Assembly (NCBI GenBank): GCA_002179805.1
Contig: NAVB01000114.1
Span: 1-18,953, forward strand
Origin: Acanthamoeba lenticulata
Lineage: Eukaryota > Discosea > Longamoebia > Acanthamoebidae
DNA length: 18,953 nt
Direction: 5' to 3'
The notes under the pieces are model-generated. The model was not told where the DNA came from. It ran no database searches and saw only the letters and a program-made list of their open reading frames with translations. Position 1 is the first letter of the stretch. The number at the start of each line of letters is the position of its first letter. Of this stretch, positions 9,601 to 17,691 are shown in pieces. Made by a program: the position numbers and the translations under genes.

Positions 9601-11529
9601 GTGGCGGCAGGAGTAGGGCTTGCCGCATTTCTCCGCGCATTGGAAATCGGCTTCGGCGCACGGCCGCTCTTCCTCAAGCCTTTACGTCATGAAGGCGTCA
9701 GTAGGCGGCCGACAGCGTAGAAGGAGGAGATTAGGCGCGTACCGGCCGCACTTACACGTCCGGACGCTCTTCTTGTCGCACGGCGGACACGGGCCCTTGT
9801 GGCACACCAGCTGGCAGCTGTGCTTGCGGCAGGCCAGCATCGCGTCGCACACCTCTCCGCAGGACCAATCACGATTGTCGCAGCGGCGCGTTTGCTCGTC
9901 TTGGCCGCAGTAGCAGTCGGTCACCACCATCTGGGGACACGGCGGGCACGGACCTGGGAAGAAGAGGATCGGAGCAAGAGAAGAGATCACACAACGAGGT
10001 AAGCGTCCCGTTGTGATGTAACGCATGGCATGGGGCTCCACGGCCGACCATACCCGGGTGGCAGAGAAGCAGGCACTTGTGCTCGCAGCCGCGTAGTGAC
10101 TTTTGGCACGTTTGGCCGCACTGCGCGTCCCAGAAACAAACAATAAAAACGAGCGGAGGACAGTTCAGCACGCGAGGCGATGGAGGCTGGTGGGGAAGAC
10201 GTACAGAGTGGGGAGCCATCCACGGGTCGTTGGGCGGGTTGACCACCTTCTTACTGCGATTGGTGATGAATCGATTGGCATCATGTCAAAGAGCTTGGGT
10301 CCAAAGAGGGGGAGAGGAAGCTCAACCGTACCAGAAGCATCGGTAGGTGTTCGGCGTCTCCGGTACGCTGTACGGCCGACGACAGTTGGGGCTGCAAGCG
10401 CGCGCGAAAAAGGGGGACTAACGTGAGCGTGGGCGGTGGCGACGGCCAAAGGCTGACAAAGGGGGACAAAAAAACGCACCAAGGCCACGACGCCTCGCTG
10501 GCGCTGCCGGAGGAACCCGAGTCTGAAGTGGCTCCTCGCAGCGCCTCTGACCGTGCCCACTTCTGCAGGCAGATGAGGTGGAATGCACGGAAGCAGCCTT
10601 CGCCAGGATCCTGCTCGCATTGCCACACGGCATCGTGTATCTTCATCTGCTCTCGCACACAAACAATGTGAGCAATACCACACACCAGGAGAGAAGGGCG
10701 AGCCATCATCTGACCTTCTCAAAGCAGATCATGCACACGCTGTGGACGCTCTCCTTGATCTTCTCGAAGGTGCGGTCCAGCTTGCCCTTGTCGCCTGTTG
10801 GGTAGAATCGTGGTGAGCGGTAGCGCAGAGTGCGGGGCACTGTGTAGGGGGCAAGCCAAGAGAGAGAGCTCGTACCCGAGTAGCTGCCGAGCGTGGCTTT
10901 GAGCAAGGCGTCGATCTGCTTGGAGTCGCGCTCGTCCAGCTCATCGTCTTCGTCGCTGGTGGTGCACAGCAGCGCGGTAGGAATGGGGAACGAGACGGTG
11001 AGCTGGAGGACGAGCAGCCAAAGGTGCACGCGGTCGCGTACCTGAACTCCAAGTCGTCGGTGTGCATGAGGCTCTCGACAGAGGCCTTGAGGTTACGCTG
11101 GTAGGTAGCCAGCACCTCCTGCTGCCGCACAAGCGCCTTCGCCATTTGCTCCTTCTTCTCCTCGCGCTTCTGCTTCTTGCTCTTAGTACCTTCCCCTCCT
11201 CCTTTCGCGCCCTCTTCTTCATGCTCGTGCGGGTGCTTGTGTGTGGCGGTGTCAGGAGCGTGGTGGCTGTTGGGGGCTCCGTTGCCCGGCCGGCTGGGGT
11301 GATTGATGCCTGTTTTCGCATCACTTCCAGACTTGGCGTTGTTGGTGCTCCTCCCAGCAGGGGCAACCGACTTCTTTGCTCCAGTGGTGGGGCGGGAGCG
11401 GCTGGAAGACGATGATGACGATGAGGAAGAGATTGCCTTCCCTCCGGCAACGTCAGCATACGGATTGGCCTCCTGTTGCCGTTGCATCGCCTTGCGAATC
11501 CACACGCTTCCGGGTGGCGCCGCATTCAT
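6661..11529 (-). CDS. NFXL1: NFXL1-like NF-X1-type zinc finger protein with RING-type domain and C-terminal membrane anchor
   Basis: I count 21 exons summing to 3156 bases, or 1051 residues (human NFXL1 is about 911). On the minus strand they end at 11529-11042, 10955-10876, 10794-10715, 10646-10480, 10391-10332, 10253-10205, 10120-10054, 9953-9743, 9679-9586, 9475-9419, 9326-9258, 9166-9092, 9003-8936, 8851-8770, 8669-8457, 8357-8272, 8211-8052, 7979-7798, 7709-7618, 7522-6836 and 6749-6661. Residues 1-160 are Ser/His/Lys-rich. A RING-like domain follows at about 210-290 (CMICFEK ... FHLICLQKWA ... CPNCRRPY). About 300-880 is a chain of NF-X1 fingers (e.g. CGKHRCEERCHDGDCPPC, PPTCHH). Then comes a charged coiled coil (about 922-964), a hydrophobic segment (about 997-1017, LIVAALVLLVGLVVAAA) and a 34-residue tail. 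The anchor and RING suggest a membrane-bound ubiquitin-ligase-type role rather than a soluble transcription factor; this is inference. Confidence 0.93.
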
Positions 11530-11745
11530 CGTGGGTCCAAGAGTGGTTTGCTACAGGAAAAAGAATCAAGTGGGAGCGATACCACCACGACAGGAGGCTG
11601 CTGACGTCATCGGACTTTGGTCAAAGACTGTCAACTCCTCCTACTAAACCTTCAACAACCCCAGCACTGTTTAAACATGCTGCTTCGCTAACCCCATCAC
11701 CCCTGAGACAACTGCATTACAGAAGAAAATGTAATGACAAGTTTA

Positions 11746-12229
11746 TCAGAACTTGATCTTCGTTGGCTGTGCAAGCCATTCGCCCTCAGCCACGGGCAGC
11801 CGCTCGTACTGTCGCGCGAGCAGCGGCAGCTTTTCCAGGCTAACCTGAAGCGAGTAGGTCCTGCGCAGTGAACAGAGAAAAGGGAGTTGTAAAGGAACCA
11901 GGAAAAAGAGAGCCAAAAAGGGAGCACACGGGTACATTTCCGTTAGTTCAGACATGGACCGCTCCATTCCCCTGAGCACATCCTCCGTCCGCATGATGTC
12001 GCGCTCACACACCACAAACTCTTTGGCTGCTTTCAGCAGTTCCTGCATTTGGTGCGCGTGAGCGGCACGAGAATTGGAAAGGGGGGGGGGAGGGCAATTG
12101 GCAACCGACCTCATGTTGGTGCGAGCCATCGAGAAGAAGTTTGGCAGCTTTGCCACACTCCAGCACGATGTTCTCCAATCGCCGCGTTTCTTCCTCCTTA
12201 GTGGCCAGCGAAGGGTCAGCGGCCTCCAT
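11746..12229 (-). CDS. BORCS7: BORCS7-like BLOC-1-related complex (BORC) subunit
   Basis: BORC recruits the small GTPase Arl8 to lysosomes and couples them to kinesin. Exons 12229-12110, 12042-11930 and 11860-11746 sum to 348 bases, or 115 residues; human BORCS7 is about 105. The central part reads GSHQHEELLKAAKEFVV, then ERDIMRTEDVLRGME. This follows the BORCS7 pattern of GS..ELL..AA...V..E..I...ED.LR.M, preceded by a Cys-Gly in the first helix. The protein is predicted all-helical with no signal peptide. Splicing between exons 1 and 2 (GAG|GTCGGT...TGCAG|GAA) joins this conserved block. The last exon (SLEKLPLLARQYERLP) is less conserved. The family call rests on a remembered pattern over about 35 residues, so another small coiled-coil subunit is possible. 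Confidence 0.6.
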
Positions 12230-12697
12230 CTTTTTGTCTTTTCGGCACAGACTTCGTAGCGGCTAATGAAGGGCTTTCTTCCTTTGAATTTTCGTCCTGG
12301 CGATATGAAGATGCCGTGTTTTAGACGGAATTCGAGGGCACTTCACGGTTCGGAGATGCGCCCGCATTTTCGGGACAGTTTCCGCACGTCCGCTCGCTGA
12401 GGTGAGGTGAGCACAGCTTCTCTGGAGAAACTCGTGTGGTGGCAATGTAGAGCCTCCCCGAAGCTCACCTCTTCCCAGGCGGGAGTGCGCCCCACTGCGG
12501 TCTGGCCGGCCTTTTTGGTATATATTACCATCGCCCTGAGCGCAAGCCCAATTCATACAACGCAAAGCACAAGACCAAGCTCAACCTCAACCACTCCCCT
12601 TCCGCCTTTCCTACTTCTACTTCAGCTTCTTTCTCTCCTCCCTTTGCCCCCGGCGCCACCTACCTCCTCTTTCACACACACACACACAACACATACC
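12230..12697. promoter_or_regulatory. Divergent promoter region between BORCS7-like and kinase genes
   Basis: This 468-base gap separates two ATGs facing away from each other. On the plus strand TATATATT at 12519-12526 is a good TATA box for the kinase gene, with transcription expected to start near 12550. The leader downstream is strongly C/T-rich and ends in a (CA)8 run just before the ATG. I see no equivalent TATA box for the minus-strand gene. Confidence 0.55.
12673..12688 (+). repeat. (CA)8 microsatellite in kinase 5' leader
   Basis: Eight perfect CA units lie 10-25 bases upstream of the kinase start codon, in the inferred 5' untranslated region. Confidence 0.85.
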
Positions 12698-13878
12698 ATG
12701 GGTTTCGACACTGACTGCGCCGACACTGTCGTTGCTCCTCCCCGGTGTAATCCTCCCTCTACCTCGCCTCGCACTTCTCTCGACTTCACCAACGCCAGCC
12801 AAGGACGGGGAAGCAGCGACTGGACCAAGAACGACGACATCACAAACCTTGGCGACTACCTCATTTGCACCCGACACCTTCTGGGACGGGGCTCTTTCGG
12901 TGAGGTCAAGCTCGGTTTTCACCGACCGACTGGCCGCCGCGTGGCGGTCAAGATCATCAACAAGACTCAGCTCACCCCCGAGAAGAGGCAAGAAGTCGAC
13001 CGCGAGATCGAGATCCTCAAGAAGGTGGGCATTCACCCGTGCATCGTCTCCCTCTTCGACGTGGCCGAAGACGAAAGCCACGTGTACATGTTCTTCGAGT
13101 TCATCGGCAGCGACCTTCTCCGCTTCCTCAAGCAGCGCGGCCGGCTCGATGAGCCCACCATTTACCGAATCTTCTCTCAGCTCGTCGAGGCGGTCTCCTA
13201 CCTGCATGCCAATGGCATCGTGCACAGGGACATTAAAATCGAGGTACGTCTTGTTGCTTGGCCTCTTCTTGTTCGGGACATGGCCCTGACCGATCGTGTT
13301 GTGCGTTCAACAGAACATCCTGATCGATGAGGCCACCCTCTCCATCAAGCTGTGCGACTTTGGGTTTTCCACCTACTTCACGCCCGGCACCCGCTTCGAG
13401 AAGTGGTGCGGCAGCCCGCACACTGTGGCTCCCGAGATCATCCAGCGAATCCCCTACTCTGGCCCGGCCGTGGACACCTGGGCTCTGGGTTCGGTCTTGT
13501 ACACTATGGTCTGCGCCTTCTTCCCGTTCCAGGCCACCGTCCCCAAGGACGTGCTCAAGAGGACGGTGGTGGGCAAGTTCCACTCCTTCCCGAGCGGCTG
13601 CGGCTCGCGTGCTACACGCGACCTGATCTCACGCTGCCTCACAACCGATCCTGGTACGTTCCAGCTTCTTCTCCATCTGCTTGGTTAGCGACTCTGTCTG
13701 ACTTGCCTCTTCATCTGCAGAAAAGCGTATCTCGCTCGACCACGTCCGTCAGCACCCCTTCTTCTGGCTCTACGAGAGGAAGCCCGTCAGCCCGACCCTA
13801 GTCGAGGACAACGAGTCTGGTGAGGAGTGCGCCACGACCAATGAATGGAGCGATTCGATGGACATCATCACGTGCTGA
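12698..13878 (+). CDS. CAMK-like (SNF1/MARK-type) Ser/Thr protein kinase
   Basis: Exons 12698-13243, 13314-13653 and 13721-13878 sum to 1044 bases, or 347 residues. The ATG at 12698 sits in a strong context (ACCATGG). The catalytic domain covers about residues 54-320: glycine loop GRGSFGEVKLG (63-73), VAVK with Lys85, helix C Glu103, HRDIKIEN (176-183) with Asp178, DFG (197-199), CGSPHTVAPE (214-223) and VDTWALGSVLYTMV. The first intron falls inside HRDIKIE|N, and its removal restores the catalytic Asn. The CGSP..APE block and FFPFQ pattern place it among AMPK/MARK-like kinases. However, the activation-loop position occupied by the LKB1-target Thr in AMPK (RTSCGSP) is Lys212 (EKWCGSP). There is no UBA or KA1 domain after the kinase domain, only an acidic 30-residue tail. 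Substrates are unknown. Confidence 0.93.
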
Positions 13879-14118
13879 CCTGGCGGAAGCTCACCACCGT
13901 TCGATGAGGCTCTCAAGCAGGGCGAACAATTTTGAATTTCGATGACAAAGTCTCTCGGTTGTACCGACCCAGATGGGCGAAGAGGCGTGTCCATGAAGAA
14001 GTAAAGAGCAGGCCATAAGAGTATGGCTTGTTTTTCACACCTCATCTGCAGCCCCTAGTGCCTTAATTGTGCACCCTCGACCAGTTGGTGGTTCCTCGAC
14101 GAGGCAGGAACACACAAG
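13879..14118. other. Kinase 3' flank
   Basis: This is the inferred 3' untranslated region of the kinase gene and the short gap before the candidate microprotein gene. I see no canonical AATAAA and no RNA gene. Confidence 0.4.
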
Positions 14119-14289
14119 ATGAGGCACGATAGGCCCCTGGAAACTCAAGGGATCCTTTCGGGCGCTTTTGCCAAGGACCCCATTGGTGAGTGACTCAGCG
14201 CGCGTGCCAAGGTAACGATGCGGTTCGGTTTCCTTCTAGGAGCAATTACCCAAATCTACGACATCCGTCGGCGTGGTTTTGCTCGTTAA
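14119..14289 (+). CDS. Candidate two-exon microprotein (38 residues), no recognised family
   Basis: An ATG at 14119 opens a frame to 14185, followed by a strong donor (G|GTGAGT), a 54-base intron with a pyrimidine-rich 3' end (TTCCTTCTAG), and a second exon 14240-14289 ending in TAA. The two exons total 117 bases, or 39 codons including stop. The predicted peptide starts MRHDRPLETQ and ends DIRRRGFAR; it is basic, with no membrane segment or cysteines. Without splicing the frame stops at once (GGT GAG TGA). The intron has the size seen in neighbouring genes, and the ORF stands alone between two plus-strand genes. I do not recognise the sequence. It could also be a spliced non-coding transcript or an upstream exon of the RasGAP gene. 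Confidence 0.4.
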
Positions 14290-14607
14290 GGCAAGTCATC
14301 GGGACTGCCATGCAAGTTGCTTAGCGGAGCTCCCTGGACGACCAGGCCCTTTGACAACAGGGCTACCCGATTGTTCTTGTTTTCTCTTCTCGCTAGCAAG
14401 CACAACCCACACAACCGCTGCTTTGATCTTCGCCGCGCCTTCGTTTTGCCAACGCATCGTTTACGCGGTTCGCCGTAGTCGTTTTGTCACTGGTGGAGCG
14501 TCCCGACAACCGCGTTATCTTTCTCGCCAACCCCGCGCAACTTTTTTGCGGTTGTTTGCCTCTTCGCCCATACACCACCCACTTCACCTGCACAGCCTAC
14601 CGCGACG
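14290..14607. other. Upstream region of the RasGAP gene
   Basis: This is a C/T-rich stretch ahead of the RasGAP start, presumably promoter and leader. I see no TATA box, RNA gene or convincing exon. Confidence 0.4.
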
Positions 14608-17070
14608 ATGTCAACCGACAGCGGCGAAGAGCTGGCGGTTCTGGAGCCCGCTGCGTTCCTACGAGCGCTCAAGCGCGTCGTTGTGCGGATTCTCGCTCTC
14701 CAAGAGGCGCTTCAGGGCCAGATAATCAAAGACGACACGCTCCGGCGCAACTTCGCCTCTGCCGTGCTCCGGCTCTACGAGCATGAAGAGGCTCTCTTGG
14801 TTTCACTTCTCCACAACGCTATCAATCAGGCCATTCGTCTTCCCGGTATTTGCCCTCTCTACACGGCCTCTACTTGCCTCTTCCTTCTTCTTCGTTGTCG
14901 CTGACGCTGGTGGTCTGGGACCGCACGTTACTGCAGAGACGGAAAGTTTGATGCTTCGCGAGGGTAGCCTCATGGTCGACTTCCTGTCGGAGTTCGCCAA
15001 GCAGGCCACCGCTCCGCAGGTGCGTTGAGGACACCCCCTCACTTCGAGCTCCTCTCTCCGCCCGGCTAACCGTCAGCGATCGCGTCGCCCAACAGCGCGG
15101 CCGGATGCAGCCGTTGGTACAGAAGATGGTCAAGGACAACGCGCCCATGGAAGTCGACCCGGCGCGCCTGGGCCTCACCCTCTCCCAACCAGATGGAGAA
15201 GTCCCGCCGGCCCTGCGCCAGGCGCGCGAGAACCTGCTCCAGTGCGCGACGGCCTTTCTCAACACCATCATCGCCTCCGTCGAGGCCACACCAAGGTATC
15301 TCCCTGCCTGTTGTTGTTGCTGCTGTGCTGTGTTGTTCTTGTCGTACCCTAGCACACCACCTCGGTGATTAGTTCGTGAATGTGACGATTTTAAATTGCG
15401 GCAATCACCGGGGAGCTGACCGCGATCTCGTTCTCCCTCTCCCCACCGAATCACCAGGGCGTTCAAGAAGGTGATCCGCATCGTGTTTGAAAGCGCCGAG
15501 GCCCGATTCCCTGGCAGCGGCTACCGCACGCTCGGAGGCGTGATCTTCCTGCGCCTTTTCTGCCCGGCCATCGTCGCGCCCGAGGCATCGCAATTGACCT
15601 CCTCAGCTGGTGCGCCCGCATCGTCCTCTTTTGTCATCATTCTTGTCTATGGGCCCTTTGGCTGACGAGGTTGCGCTATGTCTCGTGTGCAGTGCCGCCG
15701 TCGGTGCGCCGATCGCTCATCCTGGTGGCCAAGCTGCTCCAGAGCCTCGTCAACGAGTCGGCGCTGGAGAAGGAGGAATACATGCTCTGCTTCAATCCTT
15801 GGATCCAGGAGAACGTGGCCACCATCCACATGGCCTTCCTCTCCTGGGTGGTGCGTGTGCCCTCTTCTTGTTCTTGTTCTTCAACCAGGCTGGAGCTCAC
15901 TCCAAAACAACAACAACAACAACATACAACAGAGCCAGGGAGCCAGCAAGCACCAGCAGGGAGACTCGGAATCGGGCGAGACGTCGCCGCAATCGAGCCC
16001 ACGCAACGGCCAAAACGAGCGGAGCGCTGAGTGGCGGCTGTCGTCGTCGTCGATCTCGTCGTCGTCCTCGTCGGACTCTTGCGACCCGCCGTCGTTCACC
16101 GAGAACCTGGACGAGGCCAGCGTGCAGGTGATCGAAGAGGGCCTCAAGGAGAGCATGGCCGTGCTGCAGGCCTACCAGGAGGACATGGCCGTCATGGTCG
16201 CCATTCGGCGGCTCGACGCCCGGTACCGCGAGGTCCAGCACTCGCTCCGCGCCCTGTTCGCGGCTTCGCACCCGGACTCGCCGGCCTCCATGGCTGCCGC
16301 TCTGCAGCAGAGCATCGGGTCGGCCCCCAACAGCACGACGAGCCCGTACAACCGCTTCTCCATGTCGTCCCCTACGGTGCTCACGCGAGCCCAGCGGCAT
16401 CGCTCCATCTCGGCCGAGCAGCTGAGCAACTCGGACGATGTCGATCTGGCGAAGCCCAAGCTGGGCTCCTTCATCGGCCGCTTCAGTGGACGCTCGCGCT
16501 CGGCGAGCAAGTCCGGCGGCGGCAAGGACGCCAGTCTGGACATCGTGCGATGGGACCGCAAGCAGGTCTGCGCCTGGCTCCAGACGCTCGGCCTGGAGGA
16601 CGACGTGATCAAGGACTACAGCCGCGCCTTCAACAAGCAGAACATGACGGGCCTCCGCCTCCAGCAGCTCACGCGCGAAATCCTCAACGACTTGGGGATC
16701 AAGCGATTAGGCGACCGCAAGAAGATCTTGGCTCAGGCCCAGGAGCTCTACCGGGAACGGCTGGCCAGCGTGCAGGTCAAGGGTATGTCCTTCCCGCTCC
16801 CCGTTCTGCACAAGTGAACCAGCCCATGGGCTCACCGTCATCGTCAACCTCAACGCAGATATGGAGGACTGGTCGGTGGAGGACGTCGTGGCGTGGCTCG
16901 GCACCAACGAACTCACAGAGTACCAGGAGCTCTGGCTGAAGGACCAAGTCGACGGGCAAACGCTGCTGGAGGCGGTCCAGTTGGACAACGTCCAGCGCCT
17001 GAGCGTGACCAAGTGCGGCCACCGCAAGCGGCTCGTGCGACTGGTTCGCGAGAGGAGCAGCCTAGGCTAG
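14608..17070 (+). CDS. RasGAP-domain protein with two C-terminal SAM domains
   Basis: It should accelerate GTP hydrolysis by Ras-like GTPases. Exons 14608-14845, 14937-15019, 15096-15295, 15458-15609, 15693-15850, 15933-16782 and 16859-17070 sum to 1893 bases, or 630 residues. The GAP domain is about residues 10-280. SLMLREGSL aligns with the arginine-finger block (Arg87 as the finger), and YRTLGGVIFLRLFCPAIVAP at 196-215 is the classic FLR..PAI signature with Arg206. A helical region with a poly-Ser run follows, then an Arg/Ser-rich linker. SAM domain 1 spans about 479-548 (VRWDRKQVCAWLQTLGL ... LGIKRLGDRKKIL). SAM domain 2 spans about 561-625 (WSVEDVVAWLGTNELTEYQ ... GHRKRLVRLV). The exon 5 donor could be at 15848 or 15851; both keep frame. 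SAM domains usually mediate polymerisation or scaffold binding. Confidence 0.92.
15905..15923 (+). repeat. CAA trinucleotide run at intron 3' end
   Basis: A short ACA/CAA run sits inside RasGAP intron 5, directly before the CATACAACAG acceptor. It replaces the usual pyrimidine tract, which lies further upstream. Confidence 0.7.
16040..16073 (+). repeat. TCG trinucleotide run coding poly-Ser
   Basis: Imperfect TCG repeats in RasGAP exon 6 encode a serine run at about residues 313-325, in the linker after the GAP domain. Confidence 0.75.
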
Positions 17071-17206
17071 CGCAGAAGAGGAACCCTCAACCCCACATAC
17101 GGAGTTGCTGTATAGATGTCACCCAGCCATGTCGTCACATCGGCATATCACCTACCCCAACTGTACAGTAGAGAGTGTACGCCAAGGTAGACTGTTTTGT
17201 TCCTGC

Positions 17207-17212
17207 AATAAA
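17207..17212 (+). promoter_or_regulatory. Polyadenylation signal of RasGAP gene
   Basis: AATAAA is followed by an A run about 137 bases after the RasGAP stop codon, within AT-rich sequence. Confidence 0.6.
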
Positions 17213-17236
17213 AAAAGATTTCAAATCTTCTTCTGC

Positions 17237-17252
17237 TGGTCTGTACAGACCA
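17237..17252. repeat. Perfect 16-base palindrome
   Basis: TGGTCTGTACAGACCA is its own reverse complement. A shorter related palindrome, ACTGTACAGT, lies at 17160-17169; both share the CTGTACAG core. They flank the poly(A) signal of the RasGAP gene. Confidence 0.8.
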
Positions 17253-17691
17253 TTTCTGTAATGCAATCGAACAAAAAAAAAAGATAAAAGATTTAAGGAT
17301 ATCGTGTGGAGTTTGCGGGGATCGGCCGATCGTCTCTTCCTTTTGCCAGTTAAGAGATAAAACGAGTAACGTTTGTTTGTTCGAAGTGTAACCGGCTGTT
17401 GCGCGCAACCCCTGTTTTTAAGGCTTGTCCGATTCTTGGCTTTACCTTCCTTATCGGCAGGCAGGAACTGCGGCGTGTCTGCGCTCATTTCGGCCTGGGC
17501 TCTGGCTGTGTTGGAGTGTTCGAGATTGACATCCTACCAGGTGGCCATGGTTGCGCGGTTTGTAGTACAGGTTCTTTTGGGGCGACAGAGGCGCGAAAGG
17601 AAACAAACACGAAACAGTGTGAACAAAAGAGGCGCTAAAAAGTCTCTCGGTGTGGCAGAGCTCGCGGTCCGAGCACTAACTACGCAATCGC

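Larger units (their letters stand above)
17071..17691. other. Convergent intergenic region between RasGAP and coactosin-domain genes
   Basis: This is a 620-base gap between two 3' ends, large for this window. It contains the RasGAP poly(A) signal, A-rich runs to 17290 and a 16-base palindrome. The 17300-17690 part has no ATG-initiated ORF of note and no tRNA-like fold that I can find. Confidence 0.5.

Noticed and set aside
12407..12697. Upstream in-frame extension of the kinase ORF
   Set aside because: It starts at a non-ATG codon, crosses the TATA box at 12519 and translates the CT-rich leader and CA repeat. The ATG at 12698 has a strong start context.
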